This document shows positions 8,038-17,200 of a stretch of DNA of 64,000 nt, in pieces. A program made the translations under genes and the position numbers. The notes beneath the pieces are model-generated. The model did no database searches. It saw nothing but the letters and a program-made list of their open reading frames with translations, and was not told the DNA's origin. Each line of letters starts with the position of its first letter. Positions within the stretch are counted from its first letter, which is position 1. The DNA is from Phaeobacter sp. A36a-5a (lineage in GTDB: Bacteria > Pseudomonadota > Alphaproteobacteria > Rhodobacterales > Rhodobacteraceae). The stretch covers positions 1,922,001-1,986,000 of the forward strand of contig NZ_JBBLYU010000001.1 of the NCBI RefSeq assembly GCF_037911135.1, written 5' to 3'.

Positions 8038-9312
8038 ATGCGTTACATGATGTCGTACGATCTGATGGAAACAATGCGTAACACCAATCAGTGGTTGGGG
8101 GCCACCGCCCTGTCGATGGCATCGAACCCGGCGCTGGCCGCAATCCCCAATCCTGCCATTGCCTGGATGGCCGCCTGGGGCGAGGTGACGGAGCGCAGTT
8201 TTCAGCGCATGGTGACCAAACCGGATTGGGGCATCTATACCCAGACCTGCGCCGATGGCCGCGATCACGTGGTGGAAATCGACACGGTGGTCGAGCGCCC
8301 GTTTGGCGATCTGATCCATTTCCGCGTCGCAGGCCGCGCCGAGCAGCCGCGCAAGGTTCTGCTGGTCGCGCCGATGTCGGGCCATTACGCCACCCTGCTG
8401 CGCTCCACCGTCAAAAGCCTGATCGAGAATTGCGAAGTCTATGTCACCGACTGGCATAATGCCCGCGATATTCCGGTTTCAGCGGGCAAGTTCGACATTG
8501 AGGATTACACGCTATATCTGGTTGATTTCATGCGTGAAATGGGCCCCGATACCCATGTAATCGCGGTCTGCCAGCCGGCCCCGCTGACGCTGGCCGCCAC
8601 CGCCTATCTGGCAGAGCAGGATCCGGGCGCGCAGCCGTCGTCGCTCACCCTGATTGGCGGGCCGGTGGATCCCGATGCAACCCCAACGGATGTGACCGAT
8701 TTTGGCCGCCGGGTCACCATGGGCCAGCTGGAAGAGACGATGATCCAGCGTGTCGGCTTCAAATACAAGGGCGTCGGCCGCAAGGTCTATCCGGGCCTGT
8801 TGCAGCTCAGCTCCTTTATGTCGATGAACGGCGAGCGCCATTCCAAGGCTTTCATGGATCAGATCCAGCGGGTCAGCCGGGGGGAAGCATCGGATCATGA
8901 TGCCCACAACCGGTTCTATGACGAATATCTTGCCGTGATGGACATGACGGCGGAGTTCTACCTGTCGACGGTGGAGCGGGTGTTCAAGGGCGGCGAGATT
9001 GCCGGCAACAACTTTGTTGTCGGCGGTCACAAGGTCGATATGGGCAAGATCTCCGATGTGGCGGTCATGACCGTCGAAGGCGCCAATGATGATATCTCGG
9101 CCCCCGGACAATGTATCGCGGCGCTGGATCTCTGCACCGGCCTGCCGGAGGTAAAGAAGGCCAGCCATGTGGAGCCGGGTGCAGGACATTATGGCATCTT
9201 TGCCGGCCGCAGCTGGCGCGATAATATCCGCCCGCTGGTGATCGAATTCATGAACGCCAATGCCCGCACGCCGAAGAAAGCCGCAGCAAAACGCACCAAG
9301 GCGACCGCCTGA
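8038..9312 (+). CDS. phaZ: Intracellular polyhydroxyalkanoate depolymerase PhaZ
   Basis: A 424-residue cytoplasmic depolymerase that mobilises stored PHA. The N-terminal region matches the PHB depolymerase family (WGIY, then VLLVAPMSGHYATLLR around residue 107). The nucleophile is probably Cys178 in the sequence VIAVCQPAPL, as in the intracellular PhaZ group that uses Cys rather than Ser. The C-terminal His is in EPGAGHYGIFAGR, and a basic Lys-rich tail follows. There is no signal peptide, which separates it from secreted depolymerases. ATG at 8038 follows GGAG by eight bases. It is divergent from phaC. Confidence 0.96.
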   Translation: MRYMMSYDLMETMRNTNQWLGATALSMASNPALAAIPNPAIAWMAAWGEVTERSFQRMVTKPDWGIYTQTCADGRDHVVEIDTVVERPFGDLIHFRVAGRAEQPRKVLLVAPMSGHYATLLRSTVKSLIENCEVYVTDWHNARDIPVSAGKFDIEDYTLYLVDFMREMGPDTHVIAVCQPAPLTLAATAYLAEQDPGAQPSSLTLIGGPVDPDATPTDVTDFGRRVTMGQLEETMIQRVGFKYKGVGRKVYPGLLQLSSFMSMNGERHSKAFMDQIQRVSRGEASDHDAHNRFYDEYLAVMDMTAEFYLSTVERVFKGGEIAGNNFVVGGHKVDMGKISDVAVMTVEGANDDISAPGQCIAALDLCTGLPEVKKASHVEPGAGHYGIFAGRSWRDNIRPLVIEFMNANARTPKKAAAKRTKATA

Positions 9313-9394
9313 CCGGCGAGGCTGAGGCCAGACCAAATAAGACGGGCGCCCAGCCCTGACCAAAGCCCATTTCAGCCCAAGGACCATTTCAGCA

Positions 9395-9970
9395 ATGGCC
9401 GATCCCCTGAGTTTCGCCTGTGACTGCGGCCAGATCCGTGGCGCGCTGTCGCCAGAGGCCCGCAAGGCCGGCACCCGCGTTGTCTGTTTCTGCGCCGATT
9501 GCCGCGCCAATGAGCTGTACCACAACCAGCCGGACCCCGCCCCGGGACCGGTTGATCTGTTTCAGGTCAATCCCGATGGGGTGACCTTTCATCAGGGGCA
9601 GGATCTGCTGCGGGTGATGCGGCTCAGCCCGAAGGGGCTGCTGCGCTGGTATGCGGGCTGCTGCGGCACCCCGATGGCCAATACGCTGGCCAAACCCACC
9701 CTGCCCTTTGCCGGGATGCGGTCGGACCGGTTTGCCGACCCATCCGCGCTTGGCAAGGTGCGCGCCCGCGCCTTTGTTCCGAAGGCAGGCAAACAGCCCC
9801 GCACCGAAGGCGCGGCACGGATGGTCATCTCGCTGCTCAGCCGGATGATATCGGCGCGCCTCTCCGGCCGCTGGAAAGAGACGCCATTCTTCGACATCGA
9901 CAGCGGTGCGCCAATCAGCGAACCGGAGGTGATCAGCAAGGAGGCGCGCGCGGAACTGCTGCGCAGGTAG
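9395..9970 (+). CDS. DUF6151 family protein (GFA/CENP-V-like zinc-binding fold)
   Basis: A 191-residue protein of unknown function. Cysteines fall in the pattern C9-x-C11, C31-x-C33-xx-C36 and C89-C90 (YAGCCGTP). This resembles the zinc sites of the glutathione-dependent formaldehyde-activating (GFA)/CENP-V fold. No enzyme activity can be claimed. ATG 9395 follows an AAGGA. It lies 80 bp after phaZ on the same strand and may be cotranscribed by read-through, but there is no functional link to PHA in the sequence. Confidence 0.75.
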   Translation: MADPLSFACDCGQIRGALSPEARKAGTRVVCFCADCRANELYHNQPDPAPGPVDLFQVNPDGVTFHQGQDLLRVMRLSPKGLLRWYAGCCGTPMANTLAKPTLPFAGMRSDRFADPSALGKVRARAFVPKAGKQPRTEGAARMVISLLSRMISARLSGRWKETPFFDIDSGAPISEPEVISKEARAELLRR

Positions 9971-10023
9971 CGCCGTGCCGTCTTTGCGGCCGACCGGGCC
10001 GCGATCCGCACAAGCTTTGCAGG

Positions 10024-10965
10024 TTAACCGATTGGATCTGATGGCTTTAGTGGGTTGGTGAGTGTCAGGGGCGGCAACGGTTTTGACGGCGATGCCGCCG
10101 CAGGTTCCGCCGGTGGCGTCGATATCCGCTGCGGCTGGGTTGTGGCGGCAGCGCTCTGACGGTCTGCGGGCAGATCCGCCGGGCAGCCCAGCTGCCGGTC
10201 CTCCTCCGCCAGCCATTCCGCAATCGCCCCGGTCACCTGATCCGGCTGTTCCAGCGTCGGCAGATGTCCGGCCTCCTCCACCACATGAAGGCGCGCATTG
10301 GGCATCAGCGCGGCCATGAATTCATGGCGTTTCAGCGGCGTCAGCCGGTCCTGCGCCCCACAGAGGATCAGGGAGGGTCCTTTGAAACGACGCAGTGCCG
10401 CCTGCTGATCGGTGCGCCGCTGCAAGGCCCGCGCCTGCGCCACGAACAGCTCCGGCCCCAGCGCAAGGGCCTGCTCATAGATCGAGTTCAGAATATCCAG
10501 CCGCTGCGGCGACGGGGCCAAGCACTCCACCGGCAGACAGCTGCGCAGCACATCCGCCAGACGACCGCTGCGGGCCGCGATGATCAGCGGCTCCCATTCG
10601 GCGGCCTGGGCAGGCGTGTCGGGCAAGGGGCTGGTGGAGATCAGGCAGAGCCGGCTCACACGCTGCGGCGCGCGGCGCAGGATTTCCATTGCAACAATGC
10701 CGCCCATCGACAGCCCGGCCAGTGAAAACCGCGCCGGCAGCCGGGCCAGCAGATGATCGGCGATCAGCTCGATCCGGTCGCCGCCGAGCAGCGGCGCAAT
10801 CATCGTCGGCACCACCCCGGACAGTGCCCGCAGCTGCGGCAGGAACGCCTCGGCATTGCCCATCAGACCGGGCAGCATCACCAGCGGGGCGCCAGCGGCG
10901 CGCTCTGCCGGGGCCTGCGAAGGGCGGCTCATGTTCTGCGGTGCGTCGCCTGACCGGTCTGTCAC
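10024..10965 (-). CDS. Alpha/beta fold hydrolase with C-terminal extension
   Basis: A 313-residue alpha/beta hydrolase. The oxyanion region is LVMLPGLMGNAEAF (about residue 29), the nucleophile elbow is GLSMGG (about residue 85, Ser), the acid lies in CGAQDRLTP, and the catalytic His is in EEAGHLPTLEQP. After residue 260 there is a Pro/Ala-rich tail of about 50 residues not needed for the fold. The chosen start is GTG at 10965, six bases after the stop of the VOC gene upstream. An ATG at 10932 lacks a ribosome site. The substrate is unknown. Confidence 0.82.
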   Translation of the reverse strand: MTDRSGDAPQNMSRPSQAPAERAAGAPLVMLPGLMGNAEAFLPQLRALSGVVPTMIAPLLGGDRIELIADHLLARLPARFSLAGLSMGGIVAMEILRRAPQRVSRLCLISTSPLPDTPAQAAEWEPLIIAARSGRLADVLRSCLPVECLAPSPQRLDILNSIYEQALALGPELFVAQARALQRRTDQQAALRRFKGPSLILCGAQDRLTPLKRHEFMAALMPNARLHVVEEAGHLPTLEQPDQVTGAIAEWLAEEDRQLGCPADLPADRQSAAATTQPQRISTPPAEPAAASPSKPLPPLTLTNPLKPSDPIG

Positions 10966-10971
10966 CTGTGC

Positions 10972-11415
10972 TTATCCCTCGGTTTGGGCGCCATAGCCGT
11001 TCCAGCGGAACGCGCCGTCATCGGACAGCGGCGAGAACGGGTTATGCGCGATTTCCCAGATATGGCCGTCCGGGGCGCGGAAATAGCCGATGGTGCCGCC
11101 CCAGAACACCTCTCCTGCCGGGCGCAGCACCGTGGCGCCTGCCGCCTCCGCCCGGGCCATCAGCGCAGCGACATCTGCCGCAGTGCGGGTGTTATGGCTC
11201 AGCGTCATCGCGCCGGTGCCCAGCTCATCCAGCGGCAGGCCAATATCCTCGGCCAGCGACGCCAGCGGGTAAAGCCCCAGCGTCTGCGACATCAGATCAA
11301 AGGCAATGACCCCATCGGGGCTGTCAGCGCGCTGCCAGCCAAGCGCCTCATAAAAGGCCGCCGCCCGCTCCATATCCGGCACGCCCAGTGTGATCAGGCT
11401 GATACGTTGCTCCAT
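10972..11415 (-). CDS. VOC family (glyoxalase-like) protein
   Basis: A 147-residue vicinal oxygen chelate protein with the paired beta-alpha-beta-beta-beta modules of glyoxalase/dioxygenase relatives. Motifs include LGVPDMERAAAFYEALGW at the N-terminus and FRAPDGHIWEIAHNP near the C-terminus, where the Glu is a usual metal ligand. A good Shine-Dalgarno (AGGAGAGG) precedes ATG 11415. It is transcribed ahead of the alpha/beta hydrolase with a six-base gap, so the two probably form a small operon. The substrate is unknown. Confidence 0.82.
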   Translation of the reverse strand: MEQRISLITLGVPDMERAAAFYEALGWQRADSPDGVIAFDLMSQTLGLYPLASLAEDIGLPLDELGTGAMTLSHNTRTAADVAALMARAEAAGATVLRPAGEVFWGGTIGYFRAPDGHIWEIAHNPFSPLSDDGAFRWNGYGAQTEG

Positions 11416-11592
11416 CGGATCCTCTCCTGCCCTTCTCCTGCCTCTGTCCTGCTGCTGTCGGGTTGCCCCCTTTCGGGCCGCCCTGCGCTATGTGGCAGAT
11501 CATCCCGGACACTCTGCCATAGCCTGCGTCAGCTGTCGCGTGGTGGATGCAGGTCACTACATCAGAACCTGCGCGCCCGCCCGCCACTCAAC

Positions 11593-12375
11593 CTAACCGA
11601 TATCTGGCGCGCCAGATAGCCCCAGCACCTCCGCCACGGCGGTTTCGATCAGCGCCAGACAGGCCGGGTCGGAGAACCGATGGTCGGCGTCCTTCACCAG
11701 ATGCAGGCGCATATCGGCGCAGGTGGCATGATCCAGCAGCCGCAGCGCGGTCTCGGTGCTGACGGCGGTGTCGGCGGTGCCCTGCAGGCAGCGCACCGGC
11801 ATCGCCAGCACCAGCGGATCGCGCAGCACCAGATGGTTGCGCCCGTCCTCGATCATCCGTTTGGTGATGACATAAGGCTCCATATAGTCGCTCGGCAGCT
11901 CAACCTGCCCGCGCGCCTCCAGCTCCGCCTTCTGGGGATCGGTGAAATTGGCCCAATAGCCATCCTCGGTGAAATCCGGCGCGGCGGCGATGGTGACCAG
12001 CCCGGCCACCCGCTCGGGCATCGCCCGCGCCAGGAGCAGCGCCTGCCAGCCCCCCATGGAGGAGCCAACCGGCAGGATCGCCCCTGTGGTCAATGCCTTT
12101 ACCGCCGCCAGCGTATCCTGATGCCAGTCACCGATGCAGCCCTCTTCAAAACGGCCGGAGCTTTCACCGTGGCCGGAATAGTCAAACCGCAGAAACCCGA
12201 GGCCCCGCGCCCGGGCCCAGGCCTCCAGATGCACCGCCTTGGTGCCCTCCATATCGGATTTCAGCCCCCCCAGAAACACCAGCGTCGGCGTATCCTTGGC
12301 CGCGCCGGTGGCCGGGCTCAGGTGATAGGCCAGACGGCGGCCGCTGTCACAGTCCAGAAATTGGGTTGCTGCCAT
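11593..12375 (-). CDS. Alpha/beta hydrolase (ABHD10/BPHL-like serine hydrolase)
   Basis: A 260-residue serine hydrolase. LVFLGGLKSDMEGTKA forms the oxyanion strand, FDYSGHGESSG follows, the nucleophile elbow is GSSMGG (Ser about residue 105), the acid is in LQGTADTAV, and the His is in VKDADHRFSD. This layout is typical of the ABHD10-like thioesterase/esterase group in alphaproteobacteria, but the substrate is not predictable. The start ATG follows GGGGGAG. It faces the DUF4105 gene divergently. Confidence 0.82.
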   Translation of the reverse strand: MAATQFLDCDSGRRLAYHLSPATGAAKDTPTLVFLGGLKSDMEGTKAVHLEAWARARGLGFLRFDYSGHGESSGRFEEGCIGDWHQDTLAAVKALTTGAILPVGSSMGGWQALLLARAMPERVAGLVTIAAAPDFTEDGYWANFTDPQKAELEARGQVELPSDYMEPYVITKRMIEDGRNHLVLRDPLVLAMPVRCLQGTADTAVSTETALRLLDHATCADMRLHLVKDADHRFSDPACLALIETAVAEVLGLSGAPDIG

Positions 12376-12590
12376 GGTCTCCCCCGCGATGCAGTCCGGT
12401 CATTATGCTGATGTCAGATCTGCCACGGCAGCCGCGCCGCCGCAATGGCCGGTTTCACCGCAGGAGGCACCGGCGGCAGATGGCTGGCGCCGGGACGCCG
12501 CCGCCCCGACCGCCTGATGCCCTTGCAGCCAGCCGCAGCCCTGCCTAGGGTCCGCGCGACATCAGAACCGCCGCAAATCAGGAGCCTCCC

Positions 12591-13595
12591 TTGACCCGTG
12601 CCCTCCGCCTTCTCTGCCTCGGGCTTCTCTGCCTGCTGATCCTACTGGCCACTCTCTGGGGCGCGCTGGCGCTCTGGTACCGGCTGCCCGTGGACGGCCT
12701 CTGGCGTACAGCCGCGGCATCCGGCTTTGCGGGCCTTGGTCTGGCCACGCTCTGGGCGGTGATCCGGGGCCGTGCGCTGCGCGGGCTGGCCACCTTCTGC
12801 CTGGCGCTGGCCGCGCTGATCTGGTGGTGGGCAAGCCTGACCCCGCCGGCCGAGGCAAACTGGTCCCCCGATGTGGCCCGCCAGGTCACCGGCACTCGCG
12901 ACGGCGATATCCTGACGCTGACAGATGTGCGCAATTTCGACTGGACCACACCGACCGACTTCACCCCGCGCTGGGAGACCCGCAGCTTTGATCTCAGCCA
13001 GCTGACCACCGTCGATCTCTTCATGTCCTATTGGGCCGGACCGGAGATGGCCCATATGGTGGTCAGCTTCGGCTTTGCCGATGGCGCCCATATCGCCTGG
13101 TCGGTCGAGGTGCGCCGTCAGGTCGGCGGCGGCTTCTCCCCCGTCGCGGATCTGTTCAAGACCAATACGCTGGTGCTGATCGCCGCCGATGAACGCGATG
13201 TGGTGGGCACCCGAACCAATGCCCGCGGCGAGGATGTGCAGCTGTTTCGCATCAATACCGACCCCGACACCGCGCGCGCGCTGCTGATGCAATATGTCGA
13301 GGCCGCCAACCGGCTGGCCGCACAGCCGCAGTGGTATAATTCACTCACCTCGAATTGCACCACCGTGGTGATGACGATGATCCGCACCATCCTGCAGGAT
13401 GTGCCGCTGGACTGGCGGCTGCTGGCCAATGGCTACCTGCCGGAATACGCCCATGAACAGGGCGTTCTGGCCGCAGGCTACAGCACCGAAGACCTGCGCG
13501 AACGCGGCAGCATCACCGCCAGGGCGCAGGCGCGGGGCATCACGCAAGACTACTCAGCCCTGATCCGCAAAGGTGTCCCAACCCCCGCCCGCTGA
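12591..13595 (+). CDS. DUF4105 (Lnb N-terminal-like) membrane protein
   Basis: A 334-residue inner-membrane protein. Three hydrophobic segments lie at about residues 5-30, 40-60 and 68-85. A periplasmic DUF4105 domain follows (FDWTTPTDFTPRWETR ... WYNSLTSNCTTVV), with the conserved Cys of the N-C-T motif near residue 260. DUF4105 is the domain found in the lipoprotein N-acyl transferase Lnb, but many proteobacterial members are uncharacterised. No ATG is suitable; the start is TTG at 12591 with AGGAG seven bases upstream, so translation may be modest. Confidence 0.82.
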   Translation: MTRALRLLCLGLLCLLILLATLWGALALWYRLPVDGLWRTAAASGFAGLGLATLWAVIRGRALRGLATFCLALAALIWWWASLTPPAEANWSPDVARQVTGTRDGDILTLTDVRNFDWTTPTDFTPRWETRSFDLSQLTTVDLFMSYWAGPEMAHMVVSFGFADGAHIAWSVEVRRQVGGGFSPVADLFKTNTLVLIAADERDVVGTRTNARGEDVQLFRINTDPDTARALLMQYVEAANRLAAQPQWYNSLTSNCTTVVMTMIRTILQDVPLDWRLLANGYLPEYAHEQGVLAAGYSTEDLRERGSITARAQARGITQDYSALIRKGVPTPAR

Positions 13596-13628
13596 TCCAG
13601 CCCCCCTGATCCAGCCCCCCCTGATCCG

Positions 13629-13685
13629 GCTGCTGCATCTTCTGGCGAAAAATATCCCGGGGAGCGCGAGGGGCTGGCCCCTCGC
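13629..13685. repeat. Intergenic hairpin element with GGGATATTTTTCGCCAGAAG-type motif
   Basis: Between the DUF4105 gene and thrS lies a perfect 8-bp stem GCGAGGGG/CCCCTCGC (13666-13673 and 13678-13685). It is followed on the minus strand by CGGGATATTTTTCGCCAGAAG. A second, diverged copy of this A/T-containing motif lies at about 45071-45090. The layout looks like a short dispersed intergenic palindrome. Just upstream, a 15-bp tract ending in CCCCCC is repeated (13594-13622). Confidence 0.5.
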
Positions 13686-13781
13686 CTGCTTGACAGCCTC
13701 GCATACCCCTGCCAAACGGGCAGAACACCATAACCCGCAACCGGGCGTTCTGTGGGCGCCAAACCGACGAGGAGAGCCGAT

Positions 13782-15728
13782 ATGGCCCAAATCTCTCTCA
13801 CCTTCCCCGATGGCAATGCACGATCCTATGACGCAGGCGTAACACCTGCGCAGGTGGCCGCTGACATCTCGACCTCGCTGGCCAAAAAGGCCATCTCCGC
13901 CACCGTCAACGGGCAGCACTGGGATCTTCAGTGGCCGATCGACGCGGACGCCGCAATTGCCATCCACACCATGAAGGATGAGGTTCAGGCCAATGAGCTG
14001 ATCCGCCACGATCTGGCGCATGTGATGGCGCGCGCGGTGCAGGACATCTGGCCCGACACCAAGGTGACCATCGGCCCGGTCATTGAAAATGGCTGGTATT
14101 ACGACTTCGACCGCGCAGAGCCCTTCACCCCCGAGGACCTCGGCGCCATCGAGAAAAAGATGAAAGAGATCATCAACAAACGTGATGAGGTCCGCACCGA
14201 GGTCTGGGAGCGCGACCGCGCGATCCAGCATTACACCGACCTGAACGAACCCTATAAGGTCGAGCTGATCGAGAGCATCCCGGGCGATGAGCCGCTGCGC
14301 ATGTACTGGCATGGCGACTGGCAGGACCTCTGCCGCGGCCCGCACCTGCAGCACACCGGCCAGCTGCCGGGCGATGCCTTCAAACTGATGAGCATCGCAG
14401 GCGCCTATTGGCGCGGCGACAGCTCCCGCCAGATGCTACAGCGGATCTACGGCGTTGCCTTCACCGGCAAGGAAAAGCTGAAAGCGCATCTCACCATGCT
14501 GGAAGAGGCCGCCAAACGCGACCACCGCAAGCTGGGCCGCGAGATGAACCTGTTCCACATGCAGGAAGAGGCGCCGGGCCAGATCTTCTGGCACCCCAAC
14601 GGCTGGCGCATCTACACCACCCTTCAGGACTACATGCGCCGCATGCAGGACCGCGACGGCTATGTCGAGGTGAACACCCCGCAGGTGGTGGACCGCAAGC
14701 TGTGGGAGGCCTCGGGCCACTGGGACAAATACCAGGAGAACATGTTCATCGTCGAAGTCGATGAGGAGCACGCCCGTGAAAAGGCCGTGAACGCACTGAA
14801 GCCGATGAACTGCCCCTGCCATGTGCAGGTGTTCAATCAGGGCCTCAAATCCTACCGCGACCTGCCGCTGCGCATGGCTGAGTTCGGCTCCTGTGCGCGC
14901 TATGAGCCCTCGGGCGCGCTGCATGGCATCATGCGGGTGCGCGGCTTTACCCAGGATGACGGCCATATCTTCTGCGCCGAGGATCAGATCGAGTCTGAAA
15001 CCGCAAAATTCATCGCCTTCCTGTCCAAGGTCTATGCCGATCTCGGCTTCCATGACTGGACCATCAAGCTCTCGACCCGCCCGGAAAAACGGATCGGCAG
15101 CGACGAGAGTTGGGATCTGGTGGAAAAGGCGCTAGGCGATGCCTGCAGGGCGGCGGGCTATGACTACGAGCTGCTGGAGGGCGAAGGTGCCTTTTACGGT
15201 CCGAAGCTGGAGTTCACCCTCACCGACGCCATCGGGCGGAACTGGCAGTGCGGCACCCTGCAGGTGGATCCCAACCTGCCCGAACGGCTGGATGCGAATT
15301 TCATCGGCCAGGACGGCAACAAGCACCGCCCCTTCATGCTGCACCGCGCCACGCTGGGCTCCTTCGAGCGCTTCATCGGTATCCTGATCGAGGAACACGC
15401 AGGCAAGCTGCCGTTCTGGCTGGCGCCGCGTCAGGTGGTTGTCGCCTCGATCACCTCCGACGCCGATGACTATGTGAACGAGGTTGTTGAGACCCTGCGC
15501 GCCGCCGGTGTGCGCGCCGAGGCCGACATCCGCAACGAGAAGATCAACTACAAGGTTCGCGAGCATTCGGTGGGCAAGGTGCCGGTCATCCTCGCCGTCG
15601 GTCACCGCGAGGTCGAAGAGCGCACCGTTTCCGTCCGCCGTCTTGGCGAAAAACAGACCAAGGTCGAAACCCTGGAGGCTGTAACAAAAGCGCTGGCGGT
15701 TGAGGCAACTCCGCCGGATCTTCTGTAA
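13782..15728 (+). CDS. thrS: Threonine--tRNA ligase
   Basis: Charges tRNA-Thr and edits Ser-tRNA-Thr. It is 648 residues, matching the family (about 640). In order: TGS domain (1-62), tRNA SAD editing domain (about 65-225; [12 protein letters not shown] includes the conserved H-x3-H), class II catalytic core (about 250-540) and an anticodon-binding domain (about 545-640). [11 protein letters not shown] carries the zinc Cys, and [20 protein letters not shown] is motif 2. ATG 13782 follows GAGGAG. A GTG 30 bases upstream would add residues not seen in the family. A strong terminator follows. Confidence 0.98.
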   Translation: MAQISLTFPDGNARSYDAGVTPAQVAADISTSLAKKAISATVNGQHWDLQWPIDADAAIAIHTMKDEVQANELIRHDLAHVMARAVQDIWPDTKVTIGPVIENGWYYDFDRAEPFTPEDLGAIEKKMKEIINKRDEVRTEVWERDRAIQHYTDLNEPYKVELIESIPGDEPLRMYWHGDWQDLCRGPHLQHTGQLPGDAFKLMSIAGAYWRGDSSRQMLQRIYGVAFTGKEKLKAHLTMLEEAAKRDHRKLGREMNLFHMQEEAPGQIFWHPNGWRIYTTLQDYMRRMQDRDGYVEVNTPQVVDRKLWEASGHWDKYQENMFIVEVDEEHAREKAVNALKPMNCPCHVQVFNQGLKSYRDLPLRMAEFGSCARYEPSGALHGIMRVRGFTQDDGHIFCAEDQIESETAKFIAFLSKVYADLGFHDWTIKLSTRPEKRIGSDESWDLVEKALGDACRAAGYDYELLEGEGAFYGPKLEFTLTDAIGRNWQCGTLQVDPNLPERLDANFIGQDGNKHRPFMLHRATLGSFERFIGILIEEHAGKLPFWLAPRQVVVASITSDADDYVNEVVETLRAAGVRAEADIRNEKINYKVREHSVGKVPVILAVGHREVEERTVSVRRLGEKQTKVETLEAVTKALAVEATPPDLL

Positions 15729-15763
15729 CATTCCTGCGGTCTTTTGCTGATCTTTGCCTTTTC

Positions 15764-15796
15764 ACCGGCCCCCACTTGCGGGGCCGGTTTCTTTTT
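15764..15796 (+). terminator. Rho-independent terminator of thrS
   Basis: A 9-bp stem (ACCGGCCCC / GGGGCCGGT) with a seven-base loop is followed by TTTCTTTTT. It lies 36 bp after the thrS stop codon. Confidence 0.9.
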
Positions 15797-15814
15797 GCGC
15801 ATGGTTTTAAGGGT

Positions 15815-15855
15815 TCAGCAGCCACTTCACTGTAATAAGCGGTCACGGCTGCTGA
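15815..15855. promoter_or_regulatory. Inverted repeat upstream of the bufferin operon
   Basis: A perfect 9-bp inverted repeat (TCAGCAGCC at 15815-15823 and GGCTGCTGA at 15847-15855) encloses 23 bases, about 110 bp before the precursor gene. It could be an operator or an RNA structure in the leader. A GTAACA hexamer at about 15915 resembles the -35 of ECF-sigma promoters, but no convincing -10 follows it. Function is unproven. Confidence 0.35.
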
Positions 15856-15962
15856 CGCCCGCGTGAGACACAGGCTCGTGAATTCAAACACTTCTCAGGC
15901 TGAGCTAATGTCTGACCTGTAACAACCGCCTCGCAACCAAATTCCAAAGAAGGAAGACACCG

Positions 15963-16268
15963 ATGTCCAACACCGCAAAATCCCTCGCCGTCGCTGGTGC
16001 CGTTGCTGCCGCACTGACCTCTGCCATGGTCACCCCGGCTGCCGCCCAGTCCAAAGAGAAATGCTATGGCGTCTCCCTCGCCGGTCAGAACGACTGCGCC
16101 GCAGGCCCCGGCACCACCTGCGCCGGCACCTCGACCGTCGACTATCAGGGCAACGCCTGGACCCTGGTCGATGCCGGCAGCTGCGAAGGTATGGAACTGC
16201 CCGCTATGGCCGATGGCAGCGACCGCAAGGGCTCGCTGGAGCCGCTGGAACGTGACCTGCCTGCATAA
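15963..16268 (+). CDS. BufA1-family bufferin precursor (DUF2282), copper-binding RiPP-like peptide
   Basis: A 101-residue precursor. A cleavable signal peptide (residues 1-28, ending TPAAA-QS) directs it to the periplasm. The core has four cysteines, C34, C45, C53 and C74, in the DUF2282 pattern [13 protein letters not shown]...TTCAGTST...GSCEG. Established work on bufferins shows that a DUF692 enzyme converts such Cys residues to copper-chelating heterocycles. The DUF692 and DUF2063 genes follow directly, which makes the assignment firm. The AAGAAGGAAG region before ATG 15963 serves as the ribosome site. The peptide is probably induced by copper. Confidence 0.9.
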   Translation: MSNTAKSLAVAGAVAAALTSAMVTPAAAQSKEKCYGVSLAGQNDCAAGPGTTCAGTSTVDYQGNAWTLVDAGSCEGMELPAMADGSDRKGSLEPLERDLPA

Positions 16269-16336
16269 GCACAGGCCAGACCAGCGGGGCGGGGGATTTC
16301 TCCCGCCCTTTTTGTAACCGGATCAGAGGACCTGTC

Positions 16337-17200
16337 ATGCTGGATGCCGCCCCTTCCCTGCCCGCCGCAGCCGGTGTTGGCTACAAGCCGCAGCATTTCG
16401 CCGATATTCTTGCAACGGTCGGCGCTGAGCGGCCGAGCCCGGTAAAATGGCTGGAAATCCACGCCGAGAACTACATGGGCGACGGTGGCCGCCCGATCGC
16501 GCAGCTGCGTCATCTGGCTGAACAGTTTGCCCTGTCGGTGCATGGCGTCGGCCTCTCTATCGGCGGCGAAGGGCCGCTGGACGCCGATCATCTGGCACGG
16601 CTGACGCATCTGGTGGGCTGGCTCAATCCCGCAAGCTTCTCCGAACATCTGGCCTGGTCCACCCATGACAGCCATTTCTATAACGACCTGCTGCCGCTGC
16701 CCTATACGGATGCCACGCTGGCGCGGGTCTGCGATCATATCAATCAGGTGCAGGACGCCATCGGGCGGCGGATGCTGCTGGAAAACCCCTCCAGCTACCT
16801 CGCCTTTGCCGAAAGCAGCTGGTCCGAGCCGGAATTTCTGGCCGAGATCACCCGCCGCACCGGCTGCGGGCTGCTCTTGGATGTGAACAACGTCTTTGTC
16901 TCCGCCACCAATCTCGATTTCTCGCCGCAGGTCTATATCGACGCCTTTGCGCTGGATCAGGTTGGTGAAATCCACCTTGGCGGCCATGATGAGGATCAGG
17001 ACGACCACGGCAAACCGCTGCTGATCGACAGCCACGGCGCCGAGGTGGTGGATCCGGTCTGGGCGCTGCTGGATTATACGCTGGCAAAATCCGGCCCCAA
17101 GCCTGTGCTGGTCGAGTGGGACACCGATGTGCCCGCCTGGCCGGTGCTGGAGGCCGAGGCCTCCCGTGCCGCAACCGCGCTGGAGCGGGTGCCGGCATGA
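16337..17200 (+). CDS. BufB: DUF692 multinuclear non-heme iron oxidative enzyme (MNIO)
   Basis: A 287-residue TIM-barrel enzyme of the MbnB/DUF692 family that oxidatively modifies cysteines of the precursor. Metal-ligand motifs are all present: HAEN (42-45), SVHG (His69), FSEH (102-105, Glu103/His104), LEN (148-150), DVNN (182-185), EIHLGGHD (211-218), DSHG (231-234) and VEWD (259-262). The N-terminal GVGYKP is the family hallmark. ATG 16337 follows AGAGGA. Its stop overlaps the DUF2063 gene (ATGA), as expected for an enzyme-partner pair. Confidence 0.93.
   Translation: MLDAAPSLPAAAGVGYKPQHFADILATVGAERPSPVKWLEIHAENYMGDGGRPIAQLRHLAEQFALSVHGVGLSIGGEGPLDADHLARLTHLVGWLNPASFSEHLAWSTHDSHFYNDLLPLPYTDATLARVCDHINQVQDAIGRRMLLENPSSYLAFAESSWSEPEFLAEITRRTGCGLLLDVNNVFVSATNLDFSPQVYIDAFALDQVGEIHLGGHDEDQDDHGKPLLIDSHGAEVVDPVWALLDYTLAKSGPKPVLVEWDTDVPAWPVLEAEASRAATALERVPA

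Noticed and set aside
13594-13622. Tandem repeat of about 15 bp after the DUF4105 gene
   Set aside because: Only two copies of a short GC-rich unit occur, too little to suggest a functional array.
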